Below are positions 1 through 13,461 of a DNA stretch of 64,000 nt, piece after piece. This DNA is from Xiphophorus maculatus (Eukaryota > Chordata > Actinopteri > Cyprinodontiformes > Poeciliidae), in assembly GCF_002775205.1 (NCBI RefSeq), contig NC_036460.1, positions 17,388,402-17,452,401 of the forward strand, given 5' to 3'. Within the stretch, counting starts at the first letter, position 1. Each line of letters begins with the position of its first letter. The position numbers and the translations under genes are program-made. The notes under the pieces are model-generated. The model worked only from the letters and a program-made list of their open reading frames with translations. It was not told the DNA's origin and did not search any database.

Positions 1-1065
1 CGAGATTTCTGTGTTCAGCAGTTTTTCCTTTGTGTGGATGTGGCCCAGCTTTGCGTCGGAGTAGGTGATATGGGATTATGCCAGATAGCAATCTGTTGGT
101 ACATGAAGCCTGCAAGTGTAGTGTGTGGGTGGCTCGTTGCATGGTGGCATTACCTCATGTCCTGTGTTACCTCATGGTCCAAATAACATCAAATGAAGTA
201 TCTCTGTGTCTGTTCTGTGATCCATGTAGTTCATTAGCTACAGCTAATAATGCTTTTCCTTATTCTTTTTATTTTTTTACACACCCCAATATGTGATTAC
301 TGAATGAATCAGTGTGCTGCAGCAATATAGGCAGTTTTTTTTTCTTAACCTACTTAAAGCAGAAGCTCTCCTTACAAAAGCCTCTCAACAGTTTTATTAA
401 AAACAGTTGCAGAGTTTATGAATGATCACTAAACCTTTTATCAATATCTGATATCGACTGGCCCTGAAGCATTTGACTGGTACAAACATATAAGCATGAG
501 ATTATATGAAGCACATGTGTGAAATAGAAAATATAGTTTATGAATTACCTGATGAAAGATAAAGGTTGGAAGTTGACTCCTAAATTAATTGGAGGACTTT
601 GAGGTGCTATAAAGCTTTTGAGATCTTGAGTCACTATTTCTGATTCCTCAGTATGTGCATCTTAATTAAAACCTTATGTTTTTGTGGTTTTTACCATTTT
701 AAATTACGGTAGTGTGGCATCAGATTAAAGTTGATCTGACAGTTAAAAAGCTTGGGATTAAATATTTTCTTCTCCACTCTATCTGGTTAAATAATTTCTT
801 CATCTGAACAGTTTCCTCAGGTTAAAGGAAACATTTTGTTCTTTACGTAGCTTCATGCATATTGCATTAGAAATGACGTCATTAGGGGTTGTATTCCTTG
901 CCGAGGTTTCAGTATCTGGAAAATACTCTATCCAATCTTTTCCTCTTGTCTATAAAGAAACTCGAACTAAATTATACTGGGTTGTTTTGTTGTTGTTGTT
1001 TTTTAGTAAAATTTTTCCCGTACACACCTGTAAATTGTCCCCTCTCTTTTGCTGTGCTCTTTCAG
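1..1065. other. Intron of rasa2 (5' side), no exon recognised
   Basis: This AT-rich stretch ends in a pyrimidine tract and the cag acceptor that opens the first readable rasa2 exon. No further exon of the C2 domains could be identified, so the upstream coding exons are taken to lie left of the window. No repeat family was recognised here. Confidence 0.6.
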
Positions 1066-4000
1066 GTATCTCCTCCAGCCTAAAGGGACAGGCAGCAAGT
1101 CCAAGTCTGATGATTTGGGACAACTGCGTTTGAAGCTCACTTACATTGAAGACACGGTGCTGCCCTCTACCTGCTACACACCTCTCTGCAACTTGCTGCT
1201 CAAATCCCCCGATGTGAAGGTAACACCACAGCTGAACCGAACCAGTGGTCAATGCTGTATTTGGAAAATAATTGCTGGTCACTTATTGTTTTCCTTCTCT
1301 TTCACTTTCATCCCTCTTTTTGACCCTTGCAGCCACCCTTTAAGCCCACTTTCAGTTTTGTTTTGTTTTTGTTGTTGTTTTTTATTTATTTTACCTTCTC
1401 AGTTTTTTTGTTGATGTGCTTTTTGTTCTCCCTCAGCCCATCTCGGCATCAGCAGCACACATCTTGGGGGACATCTTCAGAGAGCGATACGAGGCCGTTC
1501 TGCCCATGGTCCGGCTGCTGCTCTACCACAGCCGTTTTGTGCCTTTCGTCTCTGCTGTGGCGGCTCTGGAGCTGGACAACACTCAGTGAGTGTTCACCCC
1601 CGCATGTGTGATCAGTGACACATCCGATGTTGTTCTGTAGTGCTGTGAACGCAGATGGAGAGAAGTGTTAAAGTTGGTTTCTGTTTTATTTGCGATAATA
1701 ATGTAACCACAGACAAATATGAAACGGGAAGTACCACAGAAAATAAAACTGACATTAAAGCTGGAATTTCTGTGTCAGCTTCTCTTTTAATTTCATTTAC
1801 TGGGCGTTGCATAATAATGCGCAAGGTGTCATTATGTCGCATTGGGACATTTTTCTGAGAGAGAAACTGTAGCACTTGTTAATCTAATAATCTTTGTTTA
1901 CAGGGAGGCTAACACTATATTCCGAGGCAACTCACTGGCAACTCGCTGCATTGACGACATGATGAAGATCGTGGGAAAGAGTTACTTGGCTGTTACATTG
2001 AAGCCGGTTATTGATGAGGTATGAATAAGACAGAAACTCACAGAATCAGACGCTCATTCAGTAATTATAAAGCCACAATGTGTTGGGAAAAGAAAAACCT
2101 TTTCACAGCTGCCTTTCTGTGTCAAACCTGCCTCTGTACAAATGTCATTAGTGGGTTGAGGTTTCACACGTTGCTACATCCACCCTTGTCAAAAACGGGA
2201 CAAACAATATTGTAGCTCTCATTGAATGATTTCCTCTAATTTTAGAATAGAATAGAATTACTTTATTCGTCCCAGCAGGGAAATTATTTCGCAGTTACAG
2301 CAGCATAGAGACAAGACACACAACAACCACCACTGAGTAGCAATGTAGACAAGATAAAATAAGAATAAAATATGACATGCTGTCAATATAAAAAGCACCT
2401 TAGAGCAGTCCTTGCAAGGATTCAAAATGCAGAACAGAATGTATATGTAAATATATGTACAGCAAGTGTGCCACAGTGCATTGTGCAAAATTGGACTGAT
2501 TAGTGCAGAACAGTGATTTAGCTTTTATTGTACAGTGAGATGGCATGTACAATAAAAGCTAAATCACTGTTCTGCACTAATCAGTCCAATTTCGCACAAT
2601 TGGTTTGGTACCTTAAGGTAAAGCTACCATAAGATGTAGAGACTAAGCTTTTGTTTGAAAACTATTTCATCCCCTGCTCACTTACACTTTTCTCCATCAC
2701 CATGGGGAACAACTATTCATTCATATAGCACTTTGATAGCCATTGATCAATAAAATACCTAATTGTGACAACTTTTTTATTGAGAATGTTTCCAACAAGT
2801 TAAAATGTAAAACATACAATTATTCCATTTGGTATCCTAGACTTTTGGAAGTATGTTCTACTCAGACAAAAGTCTGAATAGAACAGGTAGTAATTACTAC
2901 CTGAATAGAACAGGTAGCAATTACTACCTGTTCTATTCAGTGGGTCCAGAATGGGTCAAATTTTGTTCAGACTGCTAAACTACTGTAAACACAAGTGTAG
3001 CAGGACACCTAAGCAGGTAATCTAAGGAAATGTCCTCAGTTCGTCTTGAGGGACTTCACACCGATTTGTCTGTCAGACATGATCGAATGACCGATGTTAA
3101 TGCCACGTGTGAAAAGGGTTTGTTAGTACGGTAGTTTCTGTCGTTTAACTTCAAAATATTTTCTTCATCTTTTATAAAATTGTTGTCTGACTCCTCTATG
3201 TTCAGTGACTGGATTGAGTGTTGATCATTTACCTGTTACCTCTTCATAGATTTGTGACTCCAACAAAACATGTGAGATAGACCCCATTAAGCTAAAGGAA
3301 GGTGACAACGTGGAGGTCAACAAGGTAGACAGTCCTCACTTGTTTTGTTTGTTTTTATGCACAAGATTGAGACTGTACATTTCCAAAAATAAAGTCCTTT
3401 AAATCACATTTATTACTGTTGCAGGAAAATCTTCAGGTTTATGTCCAGAAGGTTTTCTCCTCCATCACTCAGTCCAGCTCCAACTGTCCTCCTCTGATGT
3501 GTGACGTCTTCAGATCGCTCAGACATCTCGCCTGCAAACGCTTCCTAGGTAAGGAAAATCTCTGTAAGGTGCAGCTAATTAAAAGTTCTGTAACAGTTAT
3601 TCTGTAACAGATTTCGAATATTTGGTGGTGTTGGTTTTATTTGCCAGTAGGTGGAGCCAAATCATTAAGATCTCATTGACTCTGTGTGTAATGCCTTTAC
3701 AGTCGGTTCTTTTTCATAGTCCTAACTCGGTGATATTAACAAGTTTCTTTTCTTTTTGTAGGCGACCCACATGTTCAGTACTCTGCTGTGAGCAGCTTTG
3801 TGTTCCTGCGCTTTTTCGCTGTGGCAGTTCTCTCCCCGCACTCGTTCCAGCTCCGATCGCATCACCCCGTAAGTGCAAAGCCTCTGCTACCAGCATGTTC
3901 TGCTTTATAATCCGCTCTGTGTGTATTTGCTCTATAAGCAGACCTCATTGTCATGCTTTTGTACTTGCAGGATCCTGAGATCGCCCGCACACTCACTCTC

Positions 4001-7000
4001 ATCTCAAAAACTATTCAGACTCTTGGCAGCTGGGGTAGTTTGTCTAAAAAACTGGTAAAGAAAAGAAGAGTGTAAAGATTTATACAATTATTCTCCTACA
4101 ATGTTCATCTGTAACCAGTTGAAAACTTTTTCTGCCTTCAGTCCAGTTTTAAAGAAAGCTACATGTACGACTTCTACAAGTCATTCCAAGAAGAAAAGTG
4201 CATTGAAAAAGTTAAAAAGGTATTTATCATAAACCTGCTCTACAGTCCAGTATATTTCAATTGTTTTGTTTATATCTACTTATTAGCATTTTTGTCTGCT
4301 TCCAGTTTCTTGACGAAATCTCGTCCAACGTGAGTAAAGAGTCCAGCAGACAGGAGGACGCTGTGGTTCTGAAGGAGGGGTGAGTTGTTTCCATTAGCCC
4401 ATATGATTATTGACGAATATAGTTTCCTGCAAATTATTATTATTAATTACTCTTCCATCTAAAGCCTTGCAGCTGGGTAACTTGGGTGGAAAGGACTTTT
4501 ACTGATTCTGCGTGTTTCTTATTTGTTTTTCAAGGGAAGTGCAGAAACGTACCCAAGGAAAGAAGAACTTCTCTAAGAGAAACTTTAAGAAGAGATGGCT
4601 GAGAGTGACCAACAGGGAGCTCTCCTACCACAAACGTAAAGGTGAGACCGCTCATTCTCATAATCCAACTCAATGAGAGGATAAACTGCTGGAAATCGCA
4701 TAAGAAGTCAGTTAACCTTAACATGTTTTCTTGGTGAAAAGTAAATGCGTCAACCTCGAGGCTCCTCATGCTCTCTTACTGCCTGGCCTGTCAGTATATG
4801 TAACGACCCTTTAAAGTCGTTCTTTAAAGGGTTCCTGCTGTGCCTGCACGTTTCATTTTCAGAGTGTAGATTAAATTGTGCTGTTAGATGTTAGGATATT
4901 ATTCAGTGAAACCTAACTCTTTAAACTTTAGCAAACCTCTGAGGCCTTCACAGAACACCTGCATTTATACTGAGATTAATTTGTCCAAAATACTTGGATA
5001 TTTTGGGGTGTCAAAGTATTGGGGGCTAGTGGAAAGACTGAGATTATCTGTGTTGTAAAAATCCCCAAATTCTCATCTTTACCATGAAACCTTTTGGTTA
5101 TATCACAATAAAACGTAGAGGTTCCAGTGGTGGGAATTTTGTGACCAAAATGTTACAAGCCGATGTCTGAATGGTTCATGTTGCTCTCACTCGTAAACTC
5201 TTGGCTGATCTGACCTGCAGTTCAATGCAACTTTGCAGCTCTATTTGCTTTACTTTCCTCAAATTAGATTTATGGCTTCTCTTTATCCTTCTGACAAGAT
5301 TAATCTGTAATGTTTTGGTACTGAGAGCTCCACCACTGTTATCATAATTGGTATAAACATGACGGAGTGTTTTCTCGCCGACAGGGAAAGAGGCCCTCTG
5401 CACCATCAGCGTCAAAAACATCCAGGCGGTGGAGAAACTCGATGAAAGTGCCTTTAACCGCAAAAATGTAAGTCGGTCAGCCTGGGGTATCTCTTACCAC
5501 CTTTCATTAGTTTCCTGCTTTGAAATGGAAGTGGTGTTGAGATCACGTCCCGGCGTTAAAACAATAAAAACGTTTTCAGCCTCCTGAATCTTTTCTGACA
5601 TTTCCCTTCAGTAGATTTGAATAGTTCACCATTAAAGCTCTGAAAAGCCTTCAGAATTGCCACTTTGGAGTGTTTTGAAAACTGTTAACTCTAAATACTT
5701 AGCAGCATAAAATTGGCTCTTGCATATAAAATTTTATGTCTGTAGCTGCAAGCATGAACAATCAAACTGTTAACATTTAAATCTTCTTATGGGATTTGAA
5801 AGTGTGCTTGCTGTGTAACACAAGTTCCTTGTCTTAATGCCTAAAGACTGTTTTGTTTCCTCTTGTTAGATGTTTCAGGTGGTCCTCTCAGAGAAGCCGC
5901 TCTACGTTCAGGCAGGAAACTGCGTGGAGGCCAGCGAGTGGCTGGAGATCCTGGGCCAGGTCAGCCGCTGCAACGAGGGACGCTTGACCACTTACCACTC
6001 GTCGAATTACACCGCTGGAGCGTGGCAGTGCTGCAAAAACCAGAGCAGCAGCGCTCCCGGCTGTAAGCCCTGCACAATGTGAGTGCAGGATGAGATCGCC
6101 TGGAAACTATCTAGCTAACGCTGCAGATCACAGTTCACACCCAGTAAAAAGAGTCGACTGCTGTTCTGAACCCGGGCCGCCTCCGATGTTAAATGTGACC
6201 ACCTATGTAGACGCAGAGTCCTGCTCGAAGCACGCTTTGGAAAAATGCACAGCTATTTGTTTAAAATGGCAAATAAAAACAACAGTAAGCAAATTAAATG
6301 AGGTGAAAAGTTAAATTCATCACACAGACAAATACACGCCTAAAAACTGAGACCCTGATGCATTACTGCCAAACCATTTCCAGTGTTGATGATTGTATTC
6401 TTCAGTTCAACTAAAATCAAGTAAACCTATGTATACAAAATGATTTTTTTGTTATTCTTAGGTAAGGGAATTTTTATTTTATTTTTTATTCGGTTGCTAA
6501 AAAATAAAATGCCTCACTTTTTGCCATGTTTTACTCTGGGTATGCTGTTCTTTGTGTGGGGCTTAGTTTTGTTTTAGGCTAATCTTTGCCAAAAGCTTGG
6601 TTTCACCACCATGACCCAGATTTTTTCCAGCGTTCTTTAGGTTTTAAGCCTAAATGATTCAGTTTCGCAAACACATTCCTTAGTTCAGTAACAACCTGTA
6701 ATTGTATCTTTTCTGTTAGCTACACTCCCCAACAGAGCTTTCTATTTTTCAGTAGAATTACCCTGGAGTGTCTATGACATAATAAGTAGAAGAAACATGG
6801 AAATGAATTGTGAAACCTGACATTTTAACAGGAGTGTGTACTCTTTTTATGATCTCTTGTATTAAGTAGACATAAAACTCCTGGTAACAATGGAGTTTCT
6901 CACTGTTGCATAGAAACTAGTGCGTCTTAAAATGTTTCATAATGTAATCTTTGCAAGAATTGAGCCAAATTTGAGTTCAGAATGTTTCTGTGGCTGGGAG

Positions 7001-8620
7001 AAACTTACAATTCATAAAAAGCACATTCCTGCCGTCTTCAACATTTACTTTCAAAGCTTCGAACATTACTTGAGTTGCCGTTTTCACTTTCCGGCTCGTT
7101 TGTCTCTCACCTTCATTCTTGAATGACCTCCTTTTCTCTCCTCACACGTTTGTCCCCTCCTGTTGCAGCACCATGCTGGCCAACCTGCAGCTGGACATCG
7201 ACTGTGACCGGGAAGCAGAGAGAATCTTCTCCCTCCTCTCATCTAATGAATCCAAGCTACAAAACATGGAAGGTCAGCATGTGCTCATGAGCTGTCGGGT
7301 TGAAGTAAAGTAGAGGGACTTATGTGTATTTTACATGTTCACTCAAAGTAACACGTCGGATCCTTTACAGCAGAGACGCTGTCTAAACTTACTGGACACT
7401 TAGTAAGCGGGTGTTAGATTTTACAATCTGGCCAAAACTGACGGCTGTGTCCTGCCCACAGATGCGTGTGCCAGCATGGCGGTGTACCAGGGCCCTCAGA
7501 GGGAACAGGAGGAGTACTCCAAGTTCACCATTCAGGAACCCAAAGAGACTTTTCAGACCCTCAAACAGCTCCGAAACGTCATGGAGGAGCTGCAGAGGCA
7601 GCACAACAGCAGGAATAACATCACTGCACAGTACGGAAGCCTGTAAGTCGGTGCCAAACCTCCTCTGCATGATGCCTCTGCAGCGTCTTATAGAAAGTAT
7701 TCACGCTACTTCAACACTTTAGCATGTTGTAATGGTGCAGCCGTCTGAGGTTTGTTATGGGGATTTCATGTGATAAACCAAGACAAAGTAGAACTTGATG
7801 GTGAAGAGGAAAGAAAAGGGGTACATGGCTTTCAAAAGAGATTTTTAAATAAAAGACTGTAAAGTGTGCACATTTGTGTTCAGCCCTACAGGATTTCAGC
7901 TTGTAGAAAAACTTTTCTCAAACGTTACAGCAGGAAGTTTATTGGAGTGCAAAGAGACATTTTTAGGTCTTCCCACATATTCTCATTTCCATTTAGTTCT
8001 GGCCTTTGACTGGGCCAATCTAACACATGAATATGCCTTGGTCTGAACTATTATACAGTAACTCCAGCTGATTTTTTTTTTTTTCTCTCTCTGCTAAGAA
8101 AATCTTCCTCACAGTATGATTCCGCCATATCCATTTTTCATCATAGGTATTTTGTGCTTAGAGGAATGTGCACTATCAGTTTCCCTTTGCACAAAAAACC
8201 TTTATGTATTCTAGTCCATCCGTTGTCTTTACCCACTGGTCCTTTTAGGGCCGCGGAGGACAGACTGCTGATCTATCACATAAAATTTCCCTAAAAATAC
8301 ATTGAAGTTTGAAGATTTAACGTAGCAAAAGTTCAAGAGAAACAAATAATGTCTGTGTCATGTCTTGAACGCCGTCCTCCTTTATTAGGCCGCTGCTGAA
8401 TAACTCGTTCTGTCCAGCCTAACATGCTTGTTTATGATTCTGCCTGCGGTGGTAAATAATCAGACACCTCCCTCATAAAGAAATGCCCTTAACTCCATAG
8501 TTCATCTAGTAATTACTGTGATTAAGTACAGTAATGACTTTGATGGATAACTAACTGATGTAGTCACTCTGATGCTTTCTCTGTTTCAGTGACAACCCCA
8601 TAGTAGGGAAAACCTCTTAG
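1066..8620 (+). CDS. rasa2: Ras GTPase-activating protein 2 (GAP1m), partial: C2B end, RasGAP, PH, Btk zinc motif
   Basis: RASA2 speeds GTP hydrolysis on Ras at the plasma membrane, which it reaches through C2 and PH/Btk domains binding phosphoinositides. Fifteen exons read in phase: 1066-1219, 1437-1585, 1904-2018, 3250-3324, 3425-3548, 3762-3868, 3971-4054, 4142-4219, 4306-4379, 4535-4641, 5385-5467, 5870-6078, 7169-7272, 7462-7642, 8590-8620 (about 558 codons; human RASA2 is about 850). Exon 1 ends the C2B region. The RasGAP domain carries [11 protein letters not shown], whose first Arg is the arginine finger, then [12 protein letters not shown]. The PH domain spans exons 9-12 and is followed by a His/Cys-Cys/Cys Btk zinc motif in exon 12. 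The C-terminus DNPIVGKTS, the GSWGSLSK insert and VYQGPQ fit RASA2 better than RASA3, whose tail I recall as longer and different. All junctions are GT-AG. The gene runs tail to tail with the TMEM255-family gene. The 5' part lies outside the window. Confidence 0.95.
2247..2479 (-). repeat. Fish interspersed repeat, LINE 3'-end-like, in a rasa2 intron
   Basis: The block opens with AATAG repeats and a CTTTATTCGTCCC / GGGAAATT phrase that recurs at the 3' ends of fish LINE-type repeats. Related phrases occur at 12.6 kb and 35.0 kb in this window. The family assignment is from memory only and the inner boundary is approximate. Confidence 0.35.
2480..2600. repeat. 55-bp near-perfect inverted repeat (foldback) in a rasa2 intron
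   Basis: Arms 2480-2534 and 2546-2600 are reverse complements with one mismatch seen (A versus G near the outer end) around an 11-nt loop. The left arm continues directly from the LINE-like block. It could therefore be a local inverted duplication of that block's end rather than a separate element. Confidence 0.9.
2874..2940. repeat. Compound direct plus inverted repeat (17-bp unit) in a rasa2 intron
   Basis: The unit CTGAATAGAACAGGTAG occurs at 2874-2890 and 2901-2917 on +, and its exact reverse complement at 2924-2940. The last two units fold into a 17-bp perfect stem with a 6-nt loop. Confidence 0.85.
7683..8330. mobile_element. Degraded Tc1-type transposon end in the last rasa2 intron
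   Basis: Recurring phrases of a fish Tc1-like family are visible: GGATTTCATGTGATAAACCA, TTGACTGGGCCAATCTAACACATGAATAT split over 8007-8036, and CACAGTATGAT near 8110. No reading frame survives. Boundaries are approximate and the family name is from memory. Confidence 0.5.
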
Positions 8621-10370
8621 CCTGGGTGGGCCGGTGTGGCCTGAAACAGCCCCGCCAGCAGGGGTCAGTGCACCACAGAGGACCACGAAAAGCCCACGAA
8701 GATGTCCGAGCAAGTGACGAGGAGAATGATATACACCCTGACCTCCACACGTTTAGTCCACTATGAATGAACCTTTTTTTTTTTTTTGTGGGCTGCGCTG
8801 CAGACTGATTCTTCATGTATCCACAGAGGCATCACTAGATGGTGTGTGAATAGGCTGCTATATATATAAATATATATATATGTGTGTATTTTTAAAATCT
8901 ACTCTGTTTTATATCAACAGCTGTGATGATGATCACTCCCTCCTTATTTTTAAATGTTTTTAAAACCTCAGTTCAATAACAATCATCACTCTGGAGGATC
9001 ATCCTCTTGTTTGTGCCCCTCAAATCGTTTAGTGTCCTTCTTCTGAACAAATGTATGTGTGTTTTATAAAAAAAACCAATCTGCCTTACTGATGGAGATT
9101 CTTTTCACATTTAATACTGAGGAAACAATGCAAACGCACTTTAAATATTTGGAGCTGTCCGAATGGAAATGATTAGATACTTGGTATCAGCTTTATGATC
9201 ATTACATGATCCTGAGTACATATTTTTTTTGTTTCACTCCTGTACAATAACGTTGAATGCCTGTTAAATATATATATATATATATATGTTAAGATATTTT
9301 TGTCAACCAAAGGCAATCCCTTGTACGTACGTGTATATGTATTTTGTACTCAAACTGTTAAATTTGAGACAGATTATAAATATATGTATATGTTCAGTTT
9401 GTTCGTCTGGTTTAACATATCCTTTTTATTGACTTGTAGGGCAAGCAGTTTTGCATGCATTCAGCTTTGAATCTGGACGGCATGACTGTGGTAAAGAGTT
9501 GTGTTTGCTTGTGATTGTGAACTGTTGATGGTACGGTGTGCATCGGACCCGTGATGTTCATGCTCAGAGCTCCCCACGCCCCCAACATGGCCGATGCTAG
9601 ACACAGTAGAGGTCCCGCCGAGAGGAGGCGGCCAGAATAACAGGCGACTCCCTTCATCTCTAAATTCGTCCGACAATCGCAGCGACGGCGCCCCTTCATG
9701 CTCGTCTTTCACACCAGCAGCACTCCAAAGCTAAAGCTGCTACGCTTTTATTATTTTAAAGTTTTGTTGTTTTTTTTTTTTATATCTGGAGTTTGAAAAA
9801 TTTTCACAGCGCCTCCCTGCCAGAGAAGGTTGTAAAAAGTCTAAAGTGTGAAGAAAAACATGCATTAATCGATTAGGAGTCTTGGAGTGACTCCATCGTA
9901 GGTCCTCCCCTCTACCTTTTTTTTTCTCCCCCTTTTGCACCCATACAAACAATGAAGAAGAAGAAACTTGAATTTGTTTTAACATGTCGAACAGTTGATG
10001 TTAAGAATACAGGGTTAACCACTTTGTACGTATGCAAAAACATTGCTTTTGTCTGATTTAATTGCTAATGTGCATGTTTTCATTATTTAACAATTTTATG
10101 TTTCACGATAAAAGTTTTTGTATCTATTTTTTTGTAAACTCTGATTTGAATATGTTGCTATGCTGGTACATGTCTCTTGTTAAACTGCTTTTTTTTTTTT
10201 TTTCTTTAGCCTGCTGCTGTTTTGCATTCACCTGCAACATTTTCACTTTACAGGAGTTTAATGCTAACATTTTTTTATTGTTTCATTTCAGATTAAAACC
10301 GATTGACCTTAGATGAAGCTAAACACAAATATTAAACTATTATCTGAAGATTTTCACTTCAAAGAGCATA

Positions 10371-10452
10371 TATACTGCTCAAAAAAATAAAGGGAACACT
10401 TTAAGTGTTAAACACCGGTTTAAGTGTTCCCTTTATTTTTTTGAGCAGTGTA
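10371..10452. mobile_element. 82-bp MITE of a Tc1-like family
   Basis: Terminal inverted repeats 10371-10401 and 10422-10452 begin TATACTGCTC / TACACTGCTC and carry AAAAAAATAAAGGGAACAC. They differ at one base and flank only about 20 bp. The ends match those of a fish Tc1-like transposon that I recall, with the TA target dinucleotide at both edges. It is an extreme internal-deletion derivative with no coding capacity. Confidence 0.8.
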
Positions 10453-12604
10453 TTTAGATTTTTGTTTCTAAATAAGGGAACATCTTCATTTTCTTTCTTT
10501 ATGGTTGCAGAAGTAGAAATGCCGGAGTGCAGAGCAGCATGCAGGAGCCAGGTTTATGTTTAAATTTGACCAAACTAAAAGGGAACATGCTTAGATCTAC
10601 TTCTGTTAGACAAATACCTCCCAGGAAACTTTTTGTCAAATCACATACAAGATGTGTTTCTGAGCACTTTGTTTTAACGAGAGAACAAATTAGTTTCTTG
10701 GACATTTTTAAAATCCAGCAAACATTTCCTTCGACCAGCTCTCGCTAAAGGGAGATTACAAAAGGCAGGATCATCTGAAGGGATTGTTTGGTTGTGTTTT
10801 ATTTATTTTTAACTTGAGTTTTGATTTGAATTTTAATTGGATTTTTTCCAGCGTACAGCCACCAGTGAAAGCAAGAGGTTATTTAAACATATCCAACTCA
10901 TTTCTGAATGTTCAGCGTCAGTTTGTTGTCTGGTTTTATACTAATAGAGCAATGTATTTCACATTTATGGCCCATATTGTCTCAGAATAAACACTTTGCC
11001 AACAGTCCTTTTCGTGGAGAGTGTGATTTGTGTTTGCATTGATATAATCTAATATTTCAGTAAATTTAATTCGAAAATAATAATGGCGTTGTGCCATAGG
11101 TTTCATTGTTGCATAATAGTTTTTTTTCTTACATTTTTCGTCTACATTTGTTTCCATCTATCCTCCCATTAACTCAAGATCGTTCCCGCATGCTTCCACT
11201 GCCATGGGTCAAGAGGGATGTGCAAAGATTTTTGTTTTTCATGCAATAAGCTGCGTTTTTGCGTTTAGTTGGGTTGAATGAATATAACATCACATTTTAG
11301 ATATTAAAAGTCTCCAATTTACAGCTGCAAACTATCATCACTATTCCAACTGTCTGAATCCATTTCTAGTTTCTACTTATGTGCATTGGCAGAAAAATGC
11401 TCAAATTTTAAATTAAAAAATGTAAAAAAAAAAAAAACCCAGTTAAGTCCTCTGGCTGGGTGTAGAATGTGATTAAGCGGAGGTCTTAGGTTAGGCTCAG
11501 GCATTACAAGTAGCAAACCAAGTAAACCTACTCAGGTCTGAGTTCAGATTGGATTTCTATTGGCTGCTTTGCTTTAAGTTGATCTCATGATTTCACCCAG
11601 AAGGTGATTACAGGGATTAAAGAACAATCCCTCTGATGGAATTACAGAAAAATAATATTCTCACATTCAATTTCTGAAATGTTTCAATTAAAGGAGTTAA
11701 CAGACTGGAACATCACCACAATGCTCATTTCATTTCTTCACTTTTAGGTTTCTTTCCCCCTTTATCACCAGCTGTAACAATGATCAATATTAAAGTGAGA
11801 ACCATGTAAGTTATTTATTTCTTTTACTCGCCAGTGTTCATTGGTATGATAATAAATGCTTAGATCTTCATCCCTTATCAGGATATTGATTACCTGTGAG
11901 GTGGTTTCCTTTTGGGATTGTAGCAGCTGTAATTTGGACATGGCTTTGATTTACAAGCAGCACCACAAGTTTTCCTTGTCCTTCTTCTAACAGGGAACAT
12001 AGTTTGGAGGATTGCATGCCAAGAATCTGTTTGTGTTTGAAGGATCAGGTCTGCACCACAGCAAGAGACGTCCTCATGTTTCAGCAGCGCAGAGCTCTTT
12101 ATGAGAAGTCAAGCAGACATGCAGAGAAGGTTATGAAAACATTCATGGAGAATACACACGCTATCCCAACCAGTGCTGCTCTTTGACCCTGGAGCCTGAC
12201 CTCAGCCTCACCGGTTGATACTCTTCTGCATAATTATGCTGCAACTCGACTGTAAAGGGACAAATCTGATTGAGCAGGAAGAGGTTGGGAATTTTGTCAT
12301 TACAGGGGATATATATTATATTACTGAAGCTGGGTCCTGACCGCAGAGGAACAGCAGTACCAACATAAGTAATCATGACATAAAATCCCATCTGTGTATA
12401 ATACCTTCTGTTTGGGATCATAGAAAACAACCATACATAAATAGTGTTCAGAGCACCAGTCTATCATCATCAATGGAAGTAAAAGTCATTGTGCAGAAAC
12501 AATTGTACATCTTGAATTTGTTTCACATTCTGTCATGTTTCAACCGCAGATATTCGCATTTTATTGGGACTTCATGTGACTGCGTATAGTGTAAAAACGG
12601 TAAA

Positions 12605-12720
12605 ACTGTCAGATTCAGATTCAGATTTATTTGTGTCCCAAATGGGCAATTGATGCTACAGCAAGTATAAAACCTAAAAGACAAAGTATCAAAGTTAACA
12701 AATAAAAAAACAATAAAACA
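12605..12720 (-). repeat. Short LINE 3'-end-like repeat
   Basis: A CAGATT microrepeat is followed by a TTTATTTGTGTCCCAAATGG phrase, a diverged version of the block at 2247. Assignment rests on that resemblance only. Confidence 0.3.
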
Positions 12721-13461
12721 TACCAAAAAAGACATTGAATCAAATTCCTCCACATTTTTAACAAGCAGTCAAATGTTTTATTTGGTAGTTCCCACTGAAC
12801 TGACTCACAGTACATTTTCTACCCTTGATTGGATTGCCAGACCCACCACACACTCATTAACCTTTGCCATGTGCTAGTGTGGGCCTCATTTGGTTTTCCA
12901 CTGTGAAACACAGTGAATATTTTAGCAAAGGACGCTCACAGAGGCCAAAAACATGGATTGGAGACCAACAGGCTCAAAGTAATCAAGATCATTTTGTGAC
13001 ACCCACCAACTTATTTACATTTATCTGTCGTCTCATATTGGATTTATAAGCTTACTAACTTCTGGCTCCCAGTCCCTACCTTCTTACTGTTTCTTGTCAT
13101 GTTTTAATTACAGCTGCATGTCATCTGAAATTGCTCTCCAGCCTTTTGAACTCACAACAGAAACAGAGACGCATTTAGATCCAGTTTACATCCTTTGCTT
13201 GTTTAAACTCACTCAACACAGGCTTTTGATGGGTATTTCTGAGCCAAAATAATGCAGATTTTCCTTCAGATGTGTTGATTCAAAGAGTCCAGATACTGTA
13301 GTTTACCTCATTTTTAATATTTCTGTGGTATATGCATGTTGCTGAGATCTGATTTAATACTTTAGCATGATCAAGTGTATCTATTCAGTTATCAGAGCAT
13401 CCCTTCATCCCATAAGGTGAATATCCATGATAAAAGTAAATTATTTATAATATAATATAAG

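Larger units (their letters stand above)
8621..13461. other. rasa2 3' UTR and intergenic DNA
   Basis: The rasa2 stop is followed by AT-rich sequence with TA microsatellites (8862-8885, 9268-9288). A canonical AATAAA lies at 10986-10991, one possible polyadenylation signal about 2.4 kb after the stop; nothing proves that the transcript reaches it. Apart from the MITE at 10371-10452 and a short LINE-like block near 12.6 kb, I see no gene. Confidence 0.4.

Noticed and set aside
855..1133. An additional rasa2 C2 exon (frame with FLAEVSVSG)
   Set aside because: The phrase resembles a C2 strand, but there is no acceptor, the following residues do not fit, and no donor joins it in phase to 1066.
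1066..8620. rasa3 rather than rasa2
   Set aside because: The C-terminus NPIVGK-S, the GSWGSLSK segment, VYQGPQ and the rnf7/grk7 neighbours fit RASA2; RASA3 has a longer, different tail.
12004..12186. A small protein starting MEDCMPRICLCLK
   Set aside because: Short, no family resemblance, no splice context; it lies in the rasa2 to TMEM255 spacer.
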